Assembly: GCF_039523795.1 (NCBI RefSeq)
Contig: NZ_BAAAFZ010000052.1
Coordinates: forward strand, 1-63,675
Direction: 5' to 3'
Source: Craurococcus roseus
GTDB lineage: Bacteria > Pseudomonadota > Alphaproteobacteria > Acetobacterales > Acetobacteraceae
Length of the DNA stretch: 63,675 bases
Positions 34,540 through 43,879 of the stretch are shown here, one piece after another (the first letter of the stretch is position 1; each line of letters starts with the position of its first letter). The position numbers and the translations under genes were made by a program. The notes beneath the pieces were generated by a model. The model made no database searches. It saw nothing but the letters and a program-made list of their open reading frames with translations, and was not told the DNA's origin.

Positions 34540-36710
34540 GGCGCGTCGTCCGCCATGGCCGCGGCGAGGTTCTCCGGCGTGAAGGGCAGCCGGCGCGGGC
34601 GCACCCCGAGCGCCTCGTGGATGGCGGCGGCGATGGCGGCGATCGTCGGTCCCATGGAGGCTTCGCCCGCCCCGAGCGGCGCCGCGTCGGGCGGTGGCGC
34701 GACCAGTTCCACCGCCACCTCCGGCACCTCGGAAAAGCGCAGGATGGAGTAGCCTTCCCAGGCGGCGCCGGTGACGGCGCGGCGGTCGAAGCGGGCCTCT
34801 TCCAACAGCGCCACGGACGCGCCGTGGACCGCGCCGCCCTCCAACTGGTTGGCCGCACCATCCGGGTTCACCGCCTCGCCGACGTCGCCCGCGACCCAGA
34901 GGCGCCGGCAGCGCACGCGCTCCGCCGTCGCGTCCACCTCGGCCACCACGGCGGCGTAGGCGCCGGTGTTCTTGTAGCGGGCGAGGCCCAGGCCGAGGCC
35001 GATCCCTTCCCGCCTTCGCCGGTCCGTCCACCCGGCCATCGCGGCGGCGTGCCTCAGCACCGCCACGGCGCGCGGGTCGTCGAGGTGCCGCAGCCTGTGC
35101 TCGAGCGGGTCGGAACCGGCGAGCGCGGCCAGCTCGTCCATCACGCTCTCGATCGACCAGACGTTCAGCGTGGCGCCTAGACCGCGCAGCGCCGAGGTGC
35201 GGATCGGCATGTCGAGGAGGCGCGTCGTCTCCACGCGGAGCGAGGGCACGCGGTAGATCGGCACGGCGTTGCGCGGCGCGCCGCCGCCCGCCGCCATCGG
35301 CGGGTTGATGGCCGGCCGCACCGCGAACGGCTCCGCCAGCATGGAGGCCGCGAGCAGGGCCGGTTCCGGCGCGCGGCCGGGGCGAGAGGAATGGCCGTTG
35401 CTCACCACGTGGCTGCGCCAGCCCAGCAGGTCGCCGCGCTCGTCCACCGACGCCTCCACGTCCACGAGCATCGCGGGCGAGAGCGGCGCCCAGCCCAACT
35501 CCTCCGCGCGGCTCCAAACGAGGCGGACCGGCCGCCCCTCCGCGGCGCGGGCGATCAGCACGGCTTCTAACGCCACATCGTCGGCGCCGTTGTGGCCGTA
35601 GCAGCCGGCGCCCTCGGCGTGCCGAACCACGACGCGTTCCGGCGCGCAGCGCAGCGCTTTGGCGATGTCGGCGCGGAGATTGTAAGGCCCTTGGCTGTGC
35701 GTCCACACCTCCACCGCGCCGCCCCGCCAGCGGGCGACGGCGCAGCAGGTGCCGATGGACGCGTGGGCCAGGAAGGGCCGCAGGAAGCGTCGCGCGACGC
35801 GCCGCGCTCCGCGGACGCCGGGCGTCTCGCCCCGCTCCTCCACCGTGCCGCGCTCGCCGCGTGATGCCGCGTCCTCGAGCCACGCTTCCAGCGCGGCCTG
35901 CTCGGGCAGGCTGTCCTCCGCCGCCCATTCGGCGCGCGGCGCCAAGCGCGCCGCGGCCGCATCCGCGTGCCATTCCGTTTCGGCGAGCACGGCGAGGAAG
36001 TCGCCGTCGCGGACGACGCGCGCTCCGCCGGGCAGCGGCGCGCCGTCGCGCAGCGCGACAAGCCGCGCTCGGCGCGCGGGCGGGCGCACCACCCGGGCGT
36101 GCAGCGTGCCCGGCAGGCGGAGATCGTGGACGTAGCGGGCGGCTCCGAACACCTTGTCCGGGAGGTCGAGGCGCGGCACCGACCGGCCCGCCACCGCGCG
36201 TTCCGCCGCGCGCTTCGGCTTCGCATCGGGCGAGGCTTCCGCTTCCAGCAGCTCCGCCCCGGCCAAAGCCCAGTATGAGCCGACCTCGCGGCCGTCCGGG
36301 GCGAGGAAACGGCCGTCCTCCACGCGGATCGCCTCCGGCGGCACCCCGCTCCGCTGCGCGCACACGCCGACGAAGATGCGGCGCGCGTCGGCGCAGGCGT
36401 GGCGCAGCGCGCCGCCCGAAACCTGGACCGAGAGGCTGCCGGAGGTCACCGCCTCGTCCGGGCTATCGGGCGTCGCGGCCGGGCGCAGCTCGATGCGACC
36501 CAGCGCCACGTCCAGCTCGTCCGCCGCGATCTGGGCGAGAGCGGTCAGTATCCCCTGCCCCAGCTCCACCTTGCCCGGCGTGACCGTCACCCGCCCTTCC
36601 GGGTGGATGGCCAGCCACTGCGACAGGCGCCGGTTGAGGTGCAGGCTGCCCGGCAGGCGCGGGCGCCCGTCGTCCGTGAGCAGCGCGGCGCCGAAACCTT
36701 GGCCGCTCAT
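34536..36710 (-). CDS. Molybdopterin-dependent hydroxylase large subunit (IorB/NicB-like)
   Basis: A 724-residue xanthine-oxidase-family protein. It starts directly with the molybdopterin-binding part (VTPGKVELGQGILTALAQIAADEL), then a middle aldehyde-oxidase-like domain (KVFGAARYVHDLRLPGTLHA). Further cofactor-binding segments are EGAGCYGHNGADDVALEA and IRTSALRGLGATLNV, and the catalytic Glu is in GAGEASMGPTIAAIAAA. The order and the absence of FeS and FAD domains match isoquinoline 1-oxidoreductase beta or nicotinate dehydrogenase B types. It pairs with the 2Fe-2S subunit just upstream (ATGA overlap). Substrate is probably an N-heteroaromatic, by family. No cytochrome subunit is adjacent. 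Confidence 0.9.
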   Translation of the reverse strand: MSGQGFGAALLTDDGRPRLPGSLHLNRRLSQWLAIHPEGRVTVTPGKVELGQGILTALAQIAADELDVALGRIELRPAATPDSPDEAVTSGSLSVQVSGGALRHACADARRIFVGVCAQRSGVPPEAIRVEDGRFLAPDGREVGSYWALAGAELLEAEASPDAKPKRAAERAVAGRSVPRLDLPDKVFGAARYVHDLRLPGTLHARVVRPPARRARLVALRDGAPLPGGARVVRDGDFLAVLAETEWHADAAAARLAPRAEWAAEDSLPEQAALEAWLEDAASRGERGTVEERGETPGVRGARRVARRFLRPFLAHASIGTCCAVARWRGGAVEVWTHSQGPYNLRADIAKALRCAPERVVVRHAEGAGCYGHNGADDVALEAVLIARAAEGRPVRLVWSRAEELGWAPLSPAMLVDVEASVDERGDLLGWRSHVVSNGHSSRPGRAPEPALLAASMLAEPFAVRPAINPPMAAGGGAPRNAVPIYRVPSLRVETTRLLDMPIRTSALRGLGATLNVWSIESVMDELAALAGSDPLEHRLRHLDDPRAVAVLRHAAAMAGWTDRRRREGIGLGLGLARYKNTGAYAAVVAEVDATAERVRCRRLWVAGDVGEAVNPDGAANQLEGGAVHGASVALLEEARFDRRAVTGAAWEGYSILRFSEVPEVAVELVAPPPDAAPLGAGEASMGPTIAAIAAAIHEALGVRPRRLPFTPENLAAAMADDAP

Positions 36711-37192
36711 GCCGGAGCGCCTTCCCGCATCGCCCGCGCGGCGCGCTTGACGGCGCGCACGATCCGGTTGTGGCTGCCGCAGCGGCAGAGGTGCGGGTCG
36801 AGCGCGCGGCGGATGGCGTCGTCGTCCGGGTCCGGGTCGGCATCCAGCAGCGCCGCGGCCGAGACCAGGATGCCGGACAGGCACCATCCGCACTGGCCGG
36901 CTTGCTCCGCGAGGAACGCCGTTTGCAAAGGGTGGGGCGCGGCGGGCGAGCCGAGGCCCTCCGCCGTCACCACCGAGCGCCCGCCGACCGCCTGCAAGGC
37001 CATAGTGCAGGACGGCACGGGGCGGCCGTCCACCAGCACCATGCAGCACCCGCACTGCTCCGCTCCGCAGCCGAAGCGCGGGCCGGACAGCCCCAACGGG
37101 CCGCGCAGGACTTGCAGCAGCGGCGCGTCGTCCGGCGCCTCGCGCTGCACGTCCAGCGCGACGGCGGCGCCGTTCAGGGTGAACTCCAGCAT
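36707..37192 (-). CDS. Molybdenum hydroxylase [2Fe-2S] subunit (IorA-like)
   Basis: A 161-residue iron-sulfur subunit. The N-terminal plant-type ferredoxin cluster is GPRFGCGAEQCGCCMVLVDG with a fourth Cys in VPSCTMA. The C-terminal second cluster lies in CGWCLSGILVSAA and PHLCRCGSHNRI. It passes electrons from the molybdenum subunit, whose gene overlaps its stop. It lies 13 bases downstream of the TctC gene, suggesting uptake and oxidation in one operon. Confidence 0.93.
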   Translation of the reverse strand: MLEFTLNGAAVALDVQREAPDDAPLLQVLRGPLGLSGPRFGCGAEQCGCCMVLVDGRPVPSCTMALQAVGGRSVVTAEGLGSPAAPHPLQTAFLAEQAGQCGWCLSGILVSAAALLDADPDPDDDAIRRALDPHLCRCGSHNRIVRAVKRAARAMREGAPA

Positions 37193-37205
37193 CGCGCCGC
37201 GCCCT

Positions 37206-38168
37206 TCAGCCCGCCTCGATCCGCGCCAGCTTGATCCATTCCCGCTGCCGCTCGATGTCGCGCGCCAGGAACGCGCCGAAGGCCTCGACCGCCATCGGCG
37301 TGGGCTGCGCGCCGGCGCGGGCCTGCGCTTCCCGCGTCGAAGGGAGGCCGAGGATGCGGTTGACCTCCGCGTTGAGCCTCGACGCGATCGGCGCCGGCAG
37401 TCCCGCCGGCGCCATCAGGCCGAGCCAGATGGAAGCCTCGTAGCCGGGGATCACTTCCGCCAGACTCGGCAGGTCCGGCAACAGGGCGGAGCGCTCCGGC
37501 CCGGTGGTGGCGAGGCCGCGCACCCGCCCGCCGGCGATCTGCTCGCGCATGGTCGGGATGGCGTCGAACATCACCGGCACCTGCCCGGAAATCAGCGCCG
37601 TTCGGGCCTCGTTGCTGCCCCTGAAGGGGATGTGGTTCATGCGGATGCCGGCCAGGGCGCAGAACACCTCGCCGGCGATGTGGTAGGGCGTGCCGGGGCC
37701 GGAGGAGGCGTAGTCCACGCGGCCGGGGTTCGCCTTCACGTGGGCGACCAGTTCCGGCACCGTCGTCGCCGGGATGGAGGGATGCACCGCCAGGACGTGG
37801 TACGCCACGTTCACCGCCGCGACCGGCGCCAAGTCGCGCAACAGCACGTAAGGCCGGTTCGGGAGCAGCGTCTCGTTGGCGGTGTGGGTGTTCGACATCA
37901 GCAACAACGTGTGGCCGTCGGGCGCCGCCTTGGCCACCGTCTCCGTGCCGATCACCGCGCCGCCCCCGGGCCGGTTCTCCACGATCACCGGCACGCCGAG
38001 CGCCGCCGACAAGGGTTCCGCCAGGAAGCGCGCGGCCACGTCGGCCGAGCCGCCCAGGCCGAAGGGCACCACGATGCGGATGGCCCGCGCCGGCCAGGGT
38101 TGCGCGCGAGCCGCTCGCGGCGCCGCCCCCGCGCCCGCAACCCCGGCCAGGAAAGCTCGCCTTTGCAT
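37206..38168 (-). CDS. TctC/Bug-family substrate-binding protein
   Basis: A 320-residue periplasmic protein with the signal MQRRAFLAGVAGAGAAP and a likely ARAQP cleavage site. The Bug hallmarks are RIVVPFGLGGSADVAARFL and VENRPGGGAVIGTETVAK, then APDGHTLLL, with ASSGPGTPYHIAGE in the second lobe. GGAGG lies 6 bases before the ATG. It is the first gene of an operon continuing with the 2Fe-2S and Mo subunits and the decarboxylase-like gene, so its ligand may be the substrate of that hydroxylase. No TctAB membrane genes are in the window. Confidence 0.93.
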   Translation of the reverse strand: MQRRAFLAGVAGAGAAPRAARAQPWPARAIRIVVPFGLGGSADVAARFLAEPLSAALGVPVIVENRPGGGAVIGTETVAKAAPDGHTLLLMSNTHTANETLLPNRPYVLLRDLAPVAAVNVAYHVLAVHPSIPATTVPELVAHVKANPGRVDYASSGPGTPYHIAGEVFCALAGIRMNHIPFRGSNEARTALISGQVPVMFDAIPTMREQIAGGRVRGLATTGPERSALLPDLPSLAEVIPGYEASIWLGLMAPAGLPAPIASRLNAEVNRILGLPSTREAQARAGAQPTPMAVEAFGAFLARDIERQREWIKLARIEAG

Positions 38169-38312
38169 GTGTCCTCCGTGGCGTGGCCTTGTTCCTGCCG
38201 CTTGATATGAACCCATGGTCGCGCGCCTGGACGCGCCACGCCAGCCCCCCTGTTTCGCACCGGGAGACGCGGCGCCTATGGTGCCGCCCCCAACGGCAGC
38301 AGGACGCCCGGA

Positions 38313-39977
38313 ATGACACCGCCAGCACGAGCGAACGCCCCGGACACGGCGATGTCCGCCGCAGACGCCGTGGTTGCGGCGCTCGCGGACGCCGGCGTCA
38401 CGCGCTTGTTCGGCGTGCCTGGCGGCGGGTCGAGCCTCGACCTCGTCGCAGCCGCGCACCGGCGCGGCCTGCCCTTCGCACTGGCGCGGCACGAGACGGC
38501 CGCGGTCATCATGGCGGCGACGACCGCCGAGCTCACGGGCCGTCCGGGCGCCGCGCTGGTGACGCGCGGCCCGGGTGTTTCCAACGCCGCCAACGGCGTG
38601 GCCCACGCCTCGCTCGACCGCGCGCCGGTGCTGCTGCTCGCGGACGGCTTCACCGGAGCGGAGCGCGCCTTCGCCAACCACCAGTGGTTCGACCAAGCGG
38701 CGATGCTGGCGCCCGTCACCAAGGCCGCCGCGAAGGCCGTCGAGCCGGGAACGGAGGCCGGGCCGATGGCCGCCGCGCTGCTCGCCACCGCCATGGCCTC
38801 GCCGCGGGGGCCGGCGCTGATGGAGCTGTCGGGCGTCGCGGCGCGCGCACCGGCCTCGCCGCCGCCACGGCCAGGTGCGGCCACGCCATCCGCCATACCG
38901 GACCCCGCCGCGTTGGGAGCGGCGCGCGCCCTCATCCGCGGCGCGGACCGCCCGGTGCTGGTCGCCGGGCTGGAGGCCGCGACGCCGGGCGCTTGCGCCG
39001 CCGTCCGGCGGTTGGTCGAAGCCCTGGGCTGCCCCGGGCTCGTGACCTACAAGGCTAAGGGCGTGGTGCCAGACTCGCACCCGCTGTTCGTCGGCGTGTT
39101 CACCGGCGGCGACGCGGAAGCGCCGTTGCTCTCGGAAGCCGACCTCATCCTCCTGGCGGGCGCCGATCCGGTGGAGTTCATACCCCGGCCCTGGCGCTAC
39201 GGCGCGCCCGTCGTCGAGATCGGCGCGGTGCCGCGCGCGGCGTATTACGTGACACCCGCTGCGGCGCTGCGCGGGCCGCTGGAACCGGCACTGGCCGCGC
39301 TCGCGGAGGGCGGGCGGCGCGGCGCCTGGACCGCGGCGGCGATCGAGGCGCACCGCGCGGCTTGGCTGGCGCGCCTCGCCAACGGGCCGACGACGGGAGG
39401 CAACCGCGGCCTGTCGCCGCAGGCGGTGGTGGAGGTCGCGCAAGCCGCGTGCCGCCGCGCCGGCGCGGACCCGCGCGTTTCGGTGGACGCCGGCGCGCAC
39501 ATGTTCCCGGCGACCACCTTCTGGCAAGCGTCGCGCCCCGGCGACCTGCTCATCTCCAACGGCCTTTCCACCATGGGCTTCGCGGTGCCGGCCGGGATCG
39601 CCGCCGCGCTGCACGATCCGGCGCGGGGCGCGCTGGCCTTCACCGGCGACGGCGGCTTGCTGATGGCGCTGGGCGAGCTGGCGACGGCGGCGGCGCTCGG
39701 GGCGAAGCTCGTGGTGGTCGTGTTCAACGACGCCGCCCTGTCGCTCATCCACATCAAGCGCGACGCGCGCGCCTTGCCCGAAGGCGCGCTCGGCTGGCCG
39801 CGGGCGGACTTCGCGGCGGCCATGCGCGCTTTCGGCGGCCTCGCGCTGCGCGCGGCGACCGAGGAGGAATACGCGGCCGCGTTGGACCGCGCGCTGGCGG
39901 CGCCCGGCCCGGCGCTGGTCGACGTCCTCGTCGATCCGGAGAGCTACCCGGCGCAGATCAAGGCGCTGCGCGGCTAG
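38313..39977 (+). CDS. Thiamine diphosphate-dependent enzyme (acetolactate synthase / benzoylformate decarboxylase type)
   Basis: A 554-residue three-domain ThDP enzyme. The N-terminal PYR domain has FGVPGGGSSLDL and the activating Glu in ARHETAAVIMAA, then TRGPGVSNAANG. The central domain is at about 200-330. The C-terminal PP domain carries GDGGLLMALGELATAA through VFNDAALSLI, the GDG-N cofactor motif. Decarboxylases and synthases of this superfamily cannot be separated from these motifs. It is divergent from the TctC/molybdenum-hydroxylase operon (144-bp gap), so it may act on a keto-acid intermediate of that pathway; this is inferred. Confidence 0.85.
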   Translation: MTPPARANAPDTAMSAADAVVAALADAGVTRLFGVPGGGSSLDLVAAAHRRGLPFALARHETAAVIMAATTAELTGRPGAALVTRGPGVSNAANGVAHASLDRAPVLLLADGFTGAERAFANHQWFDQAAMLAPVTKAAAKAVEPGTEAGPMAAALLATAMASPRGPALMELSGVAARAPASPPPRPGAATPSAIPDPAALGAARALIRGADRPVLVAGLEAATPGACAAVRRLVEALGCPGLVTYKAKGVVPDSHPLFVGVFTGGDAEAPLLSEADLILLAGADPVEFIPRPWRYGAPVVEIGAVPRAAYYVTPAAALRGPLEPALAALAEGGRRGAWTAAAIEAHRAAWLARLANGPTTGGNRGLSPQAVVEVAQAACRRAGADPRVSVDAGAHMFPATTFWQASRPGDLLISNGLSTMGFAVPAGIAAALHDPARGALAFTGDGGLLMALGELATAAALGAKLVVVVFNDAALSLIHIKRDARALPEGALGWPRADFAAAMRAFGGLALRAATEEEYAAALDRALAAPGPALVDVLVDPESYPAQIKALRG

Positions 39978-40074
39978 ACTCGTTTCAGCCTGACTGTGGC
40001 CGGGCAGAAGCGGGTTTGATGTCTGCTGGACGGCGATTCACGCCCTAGGTTTTTCCACTCAGGGCGATCGCGGT

Positions 40075-41508
40075 TTAGAGCGGCGGCGCCCGCCGGTGCC
40101 AGTCGGTGTCGCGTTGGAAGGCGTCGGCGGCGCGCAGCACCCGCGCTTCGGCGAAGGGCCGCCCGGCGAGTTGCAATCCCACCGGCAAGCCGCGGTCGTC
40201 GAAGCCACAGGGCACGCTGACGGCGGGCAGGCCGAGGTAGTTGAACGGCCGCGTGTTCGCCGGCACCGCCATGAACCGCGCCCAGTTCTCCGGGTCGGCG
40301 TCCACGTCCGTTTCGGCCAGGGTGGGCACGCGGGTGCGGAGGGTGGGCGTGGCGACCAGGTCGTGGTCCGTCAGCGCCTCCGCCACGAACTGCCGCAGCA
40401 ACGGCCCGCGCCGGGCCAGAGCCTCGACGTAGTAGTGGCCCGGGATGGCGTAGCCGCCGTAGAGACGGGCGCTGAGGTGCGCGGCGTAGTCGCCCGGCCG
40501 CTCGCGCATCCAGGCCGCGTGGATGGCGGCGCCCTCCACCCGGCTGAGCACCGCGCCGAAGGCGTTCACCGCCGCCAGGGCCGGCGCGGACACGCGCGAG
40601 ACCTTGGCGCCGCGCGCCCGCAGCGCGTCCAAGGCGGCTTCGAAGGCCGAAACCACCGGCGCATCGGCGCCCTCCAGGAACCACGTCTCGCACACCGCGA
40701 TCCGCGTGCCGCGTAGGTCGCCGTCCAGCGCCGCCTCGTAGTCCGGCACCGGCTCCCGCGCGCTGGTCGGGTCCGCCGGGTCGTGGCCCGCCGTGATTCG
40801 GAGGAAGCGCGCGGCGTCGCGCGCGGTGCGGACCAGCGGCCCGACGTTGTCGGCGGAGAAGGAGAGCGGCATCGCGCCGAAACGGGACACGCGCGTCTGC
40901 GTCGGCTTCAGGCCGGTCACGCCGCAAAGGGAGGCCGGCAGGCGGATGGAACCGCCGGTGTCGCTGCCGAGCGCCGCCGCGAAGAAGCGTGCCGCCACGC
41001 CCGCGCCGGAGCCCGAAGAGGAGCCGCCGGAGCAGTACGCGGGGTTCCACGGGTTGCGGCAATGGCCGAAATGCGCGTTGTGGCCGGTCGGGTTCTGGGC
41101 GAACTCCGCCATGTTGAGCGTGCCCATGTCGATGGCGCCGGCCGCGTCCAGCCGCCGCAGCGCCGTCGCGGTCGCCTCCGGCGTGAAGTCCCGCCGGATG
41201 CGCGAGCCGCAGGTGCTCACTCGGCCTCCGCGGTAGTACATGTCCTTGTGCATCATCGGCACGCCGGCGAGCGGTCCCGGCTCGGCCCCGCCCGCGCGGG
41301 CCTTGTCGGCCGCCGCCGCGGCTTCCAGCGCCGCATCGCGGTCGAGGCCGATCACCGCGTTCACCGCGTCGCCGTGCCGCTCGATGCGGTCGAGGCAGGC
41401 GCGGACCAGTGCCTCCGCCCGGACCTCGCCGCGGCGGAAGGCGTCGGCCATCTCGGTCATGGACAGCTCGGCGAGCGAAGCGCCGGGGCCGGGCGGCGGG
41501 GCGCCCAT
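40075..41508 (-). CDS. Amidase-signature hydrolase (AtzE-like)
   Basis: A 477-residue amidase. The catalytic triad is Lys in PMMHKDMYYRGG, the cis-Ser in YCSGGSSSGSGAGVAA, and the nucleophile in LGSDTGGSIRLPASLCG. Family members include AtzE, GatA and arylmalonamidases. The C-terminal block LPAVSVPCGFDDRGLPVGLQLAG is typical. Its ATG overlaps the stop of a small AtzG-like gene by one base, as in the atzEG pair that hydrolyses 1-carboxybiuret. The frame extends upstream, but that part reads through the small gene. The substrate is unknown; an amide or carboxamide from N-heterocycle breakdown is possible. Confidence 0.9.
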   Translation of the reverse strand: MGAPPPGPGASLAELSMTEMADAFRRGEVRAEALVRACLDRIERHGDAVNAVIGLDRDAALEAAAAADKARAGGAEPGPLAGVPMMHKDMYYRGGRVSTCGSRIRRDFTPEATATALRRLDAAGAIDMGTLNMAEFAQNPTGHNAHFGHCRNPWNPAYCSGGSSSGSGAGVAARFFAAALGSDTGGSIRLPASLCGVTGLKPTQTRVSRFGAMPLSFSADNVGPLVRTARDAARFLRITAGHDPADPTSAREPVPDYEAALDGDLRGTRIAVCETWFLEGADAPVVSAFEAALDALRARGAKVSRVSAPALAAVNAFGAVLSRVEGAAIHAAWMRERPGDYAAHLSARLYGGYAIPGHYYVEALARRGPLLRQFVAEALTDHDLVATPTLRTRVPTLAETDVDADPENWARFMAVPANTRPFNYLGLPAVSVPCGFDDRGLPVGLQLAGRPFAEARVLRAADAFQRDTDWHRRAPPL

Positions 41509-41711
41509 CAACCGGGCTCCTTCAGGTCGCGAAGCGCCACTTCGAACCCGCTCGGTTCGTCCTCGAAGGCGTAGCCGGCCCGCACCCGCTCGACCTCGGC
41601 GATGAGCTGCGCCATGTCGGCCAAGGCGTGCCGCGCGGCGGCGTTGGGCGGCTCCACGCCGCTCCAGCGGCGGATCGCTTCCACGGTGGGCGGGACGATC
41701 TCCGGTTCCAT
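41508..41711 (-). CDS. AtzG-like (DUF4089) amidase partner
   Basis: A 67-residue protein starting MEPEIVPPTVEAIRRWSG, followed by a helical region (ALADMAQLIAEVERVRAGYAF) and a short acidic end. Size, helical content, and the TGATG junction with the amidase suggest the GatC-like partner AtzG/DUF4089 that stabilises AtzE-type amidases. It is too short for strong motif evidence, so the family call leans on context. Confidence 0.7.
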   Translation of the reverse strand: MEPEIVPPTVEAIRRWSGVEPPNAAARHALADMAQLIAEVERVRAGYAFEDEPSGFEVALRDLKEPG

Positions 41712-41778
41712 GCCTCGGCTCCTCGCGGAAAGGCCGCATCGTGCATCGTCCCGGCCGGAGCCGATAGGGGCCGGCGCT

Positions 41779-43773
41779 TCAGCGGCGTCCACCGCCCTCC
41801 GGCGCTTGCTGCTGCTGGCCGCGGCGGCGCCGTTCGCCCGCCGCTTGCAGCGCCTCGCACTCGCTGTTCTCGCCGACGCCGAGTTGGATGGTCGGCAGGA
41901 GCGCCAAAGGCGGGAACAGCAAGCCCAGTCCGACCGCCGCGCCGGCCCGCGCCGCCGCTTCGGCCAGCTCCGGCTGGATGGACGGGTCTTTCAACGTGCC
42001 TTCGATGCGGATCGGCGTCGGCAGCGACGCGACGGTCGGCCGCTTGGCGTCCGTGCGCAGCCGGAGGTCGAGCTGCTCGCGCCCGAGGTCGAGCCCACCG
42101 CTGCCGGTCACCACATGGGCGTCGGTGTCGAGCAACAGCGTGCGGCTGCGCAGCGCGCCGCGTTGCAAGGCGAAGTCGGCGATGAAGCACTCGATCCGCG
42201 CCCGCGCCGGGACGCCGAGCGCCGACAGGAGGGCGTTGCCGAACTGCAAGCCCGAAAGGTCCACGAGCAGCGAGCTGACGGTGCCGCCCACCGTCACGAA
42301 GGTGGCCTCGCCGTTGCCGCGCCCGAGGATCTCGGACACCGACTTGCCGCTGCCCTCCAGGCGGGCGACGCCGCCCACCGTGCCCGCGCCGCCTGCGCCG
42401 GCGGCGCCGAGCAGCCGCGACAGGTCGGCCCGGCGCATCTCGACGTCGATCTTCGCGCGCAACCCGCCGCCCTCCGTCGGCGCCAGCGTCCCGTTCGCCA
42501 CGAGCCTCCCCTGCCCGATCCCCAAGGACACGGGGTGGATCGAGACGGCGCCGTCCACGATGTCCACTTCCGTGCTCAGGCTGTCGAAGGGCATGTTCCG
42601 GCCTTGGACGCGGTCCGCCCGGTAGCGGAGGTGGACGTCCGCGGCGGTCAGGCGCGGCATGTTGACGGGCGTGGTCGGGAGCAGCTTCCGGCCCGCCGCT
42701 TCGCGGGCCATGGCGTTGCGCTGCTGCCGCGTCTGACCCGGCGTGTCGGCCCGCCCCGGCTGGCTGCCGATCAGGCCGCCGAGATCCGCGAGGTCCACGC
42801 TGCGCGAGCGCAGGTCGGCGGTGACGTCGTGCCGGCTGCCGGTCGTGGAAACCGTGAGGGTGCCGCCGATGTCGCTGCGCCCGACCTTCCCTTCGGCGTC
42901 GAACAGCCGCACACGGCCGTCCGCGTAATCCGCCTTGCCCTCCAGGCGGAACGGCGGAGTCTTCGGGAAGGGCACGCCGCTGAGCGGCACCAGGTCCGCC
43001 ATGTCCTTGCCGGCGAGTTCCACGCGCAGGTCGGCGCCACGCAGCTTCAGCGGCTCGCGCACCGTGCCCTGCAAGGCGAGCGTGGTGTCGCCGTTGCGCA
43101 GGCGCAGATCCGCCGGCCAGGGCCGGGTCTCGTCGCGCAGGCCGAGGACGGAGCCGCCGGTGAACTCGGCTTCGATCCGCTGGCCGGCGTAGGTGCCGCG
43201 CGCTTCAGCGACCAGAGCGGGCTCCTGCCCGTCCCGGTCCCGCGTGTTCAGGTCCACGTCGAAGTCGGCCCGCAGCCAGGGGATGACGACCTTCGCCTTG
43301 CCCTCGTTGATGCGCAACGCGCCGATTTTCGGGCCGGACTGGGCACCCGGCTCCGCGGCCTCGCCTTTCGGCGCCGAGAGGGTGTCGAAGGCGTAGTTGC
43401 GGCTGCCGTCCTCCCGGGCGATCACGTTGACCGCGGGGCGGTCCAGCTCGATCGCCGGAATAACAACCTCGCGCGAGCGCAGGAAGGCGCCGACGTCCAC
43501 CTGCGCCGTGGCGCGCGCCACCTGCGCGAAGGGCGGGTCCTCCGGGAAATCCGGCGGATTGCCGACGCGCACGCCCTCCGCAGCCACGGTGACGGTGCGG
43601 CCCAGCTTCACGTGCAGGTGCTCGATCTTGACCGGCCGCCCGAGCGCCGCGCTCGCCCTCGACTCCGCCAGGGGTATGAACCAGTCCCACGACCAGAACG
43701 CGGCCAACAGCCCCGCCAGCAGGACCGGTATGCCGAGCAACAAGAGCCAGCGTTTCCCGCGGCGCCCTGCCAT
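41779..43773 (-). CDS. AsmA-family envelope protein
   Basis: A 664-residue protein anchored by an N-terminal helix (WLLLLGIPVLLAGLLAAFW), with the rest predicted in the periplasm. Typical AsmA features are the early FIPLAESRASAALGRPVKIEHL block, long beta-rich segments and a C-terminal AsmA-like repeat region (LDLGREQLDLRLRTDAKRP, then IRIEGTLKDPSIQPEL). AsmA/TamB-type proteins are thought to bridge the membranes and move phospholipids. The ATG at 43773 has GGAGGG upstream and begins the membrane anchor after a basic MAGRRGKR. The end is Gln/Gly/Arg-rich. Confidence 0.88.
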   Translation of the reverse strand: MAGRRGKRWLLLLGIPVLLAGLLAAFWSWDWFIPLAESRASAALGRPVKIEHLHVKLGRTVTVAAEGVRVGNPPDFPEDPPFAQVARATAQVDVGAFLRSREVVIPAIELDRPAVNVIAREDGSRNYAFDTLSAPKGEAAEPGAQSGPKIGALRINEGKAKVVIPWLRADFDVDLNTRDRDGQEPALVAEARGTYAGQRIEAEFTGGSVLGLRDETRPWPADLRLRNGDTTLALQGTVREPLKLRGADLRVELAGKDMADLVPLSGVPFPKTPPFRLEGKADYADGRVRLFDAEGKVGRSDIGGTLTVSTTGSRHDVTADLRSRSVDLADLGGLIGSQPGRADTPGQTRQQRNAMAREAAGRKLLPTTPVNMPRLTAADVHLRYRADRVQGRNMPFDSLSTEVDIVDGAVSIHPVSLGIGQGRLVANGTLAPTEGGGLRAKIDVEMRRADLSRLLGAAGAGGAGTVGGVARLEGSGKSVSEILGRGNGEATFVTVGGTVSSLLVDLSGLQFGNALLSALGVPARARIECFIADFALQRGALRSRTLLLDTDAHVVTGSGGLDLGREQLDLRLRTDAKRPTVASLPTPIRIEGTLKDPSIQPELAEAAARAGAAVGLGLLFPPLALLPTIQLGVGENSECEALQAAGERRRRGQQQQAPEGGGRR

Positions 43774-43879
43774 CGTTCCCTCCGAACGCGGCGGCGTCAG
43801 CCGCCCCCGCCGCATCGTTCCGAGGTAAAGCGCCGCAAGCGCCCAGGGGTTCGGCCCAGCGGGCCGCGTTACGGAAGGT

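Noticed and set aside
40018..40070. A terminator between the ThDP enzyme and the amidase
   Set aside because: The only pairing (CGCCCT with AGGGCG) is 6 bp with a 14-nt loop, too weak to call.
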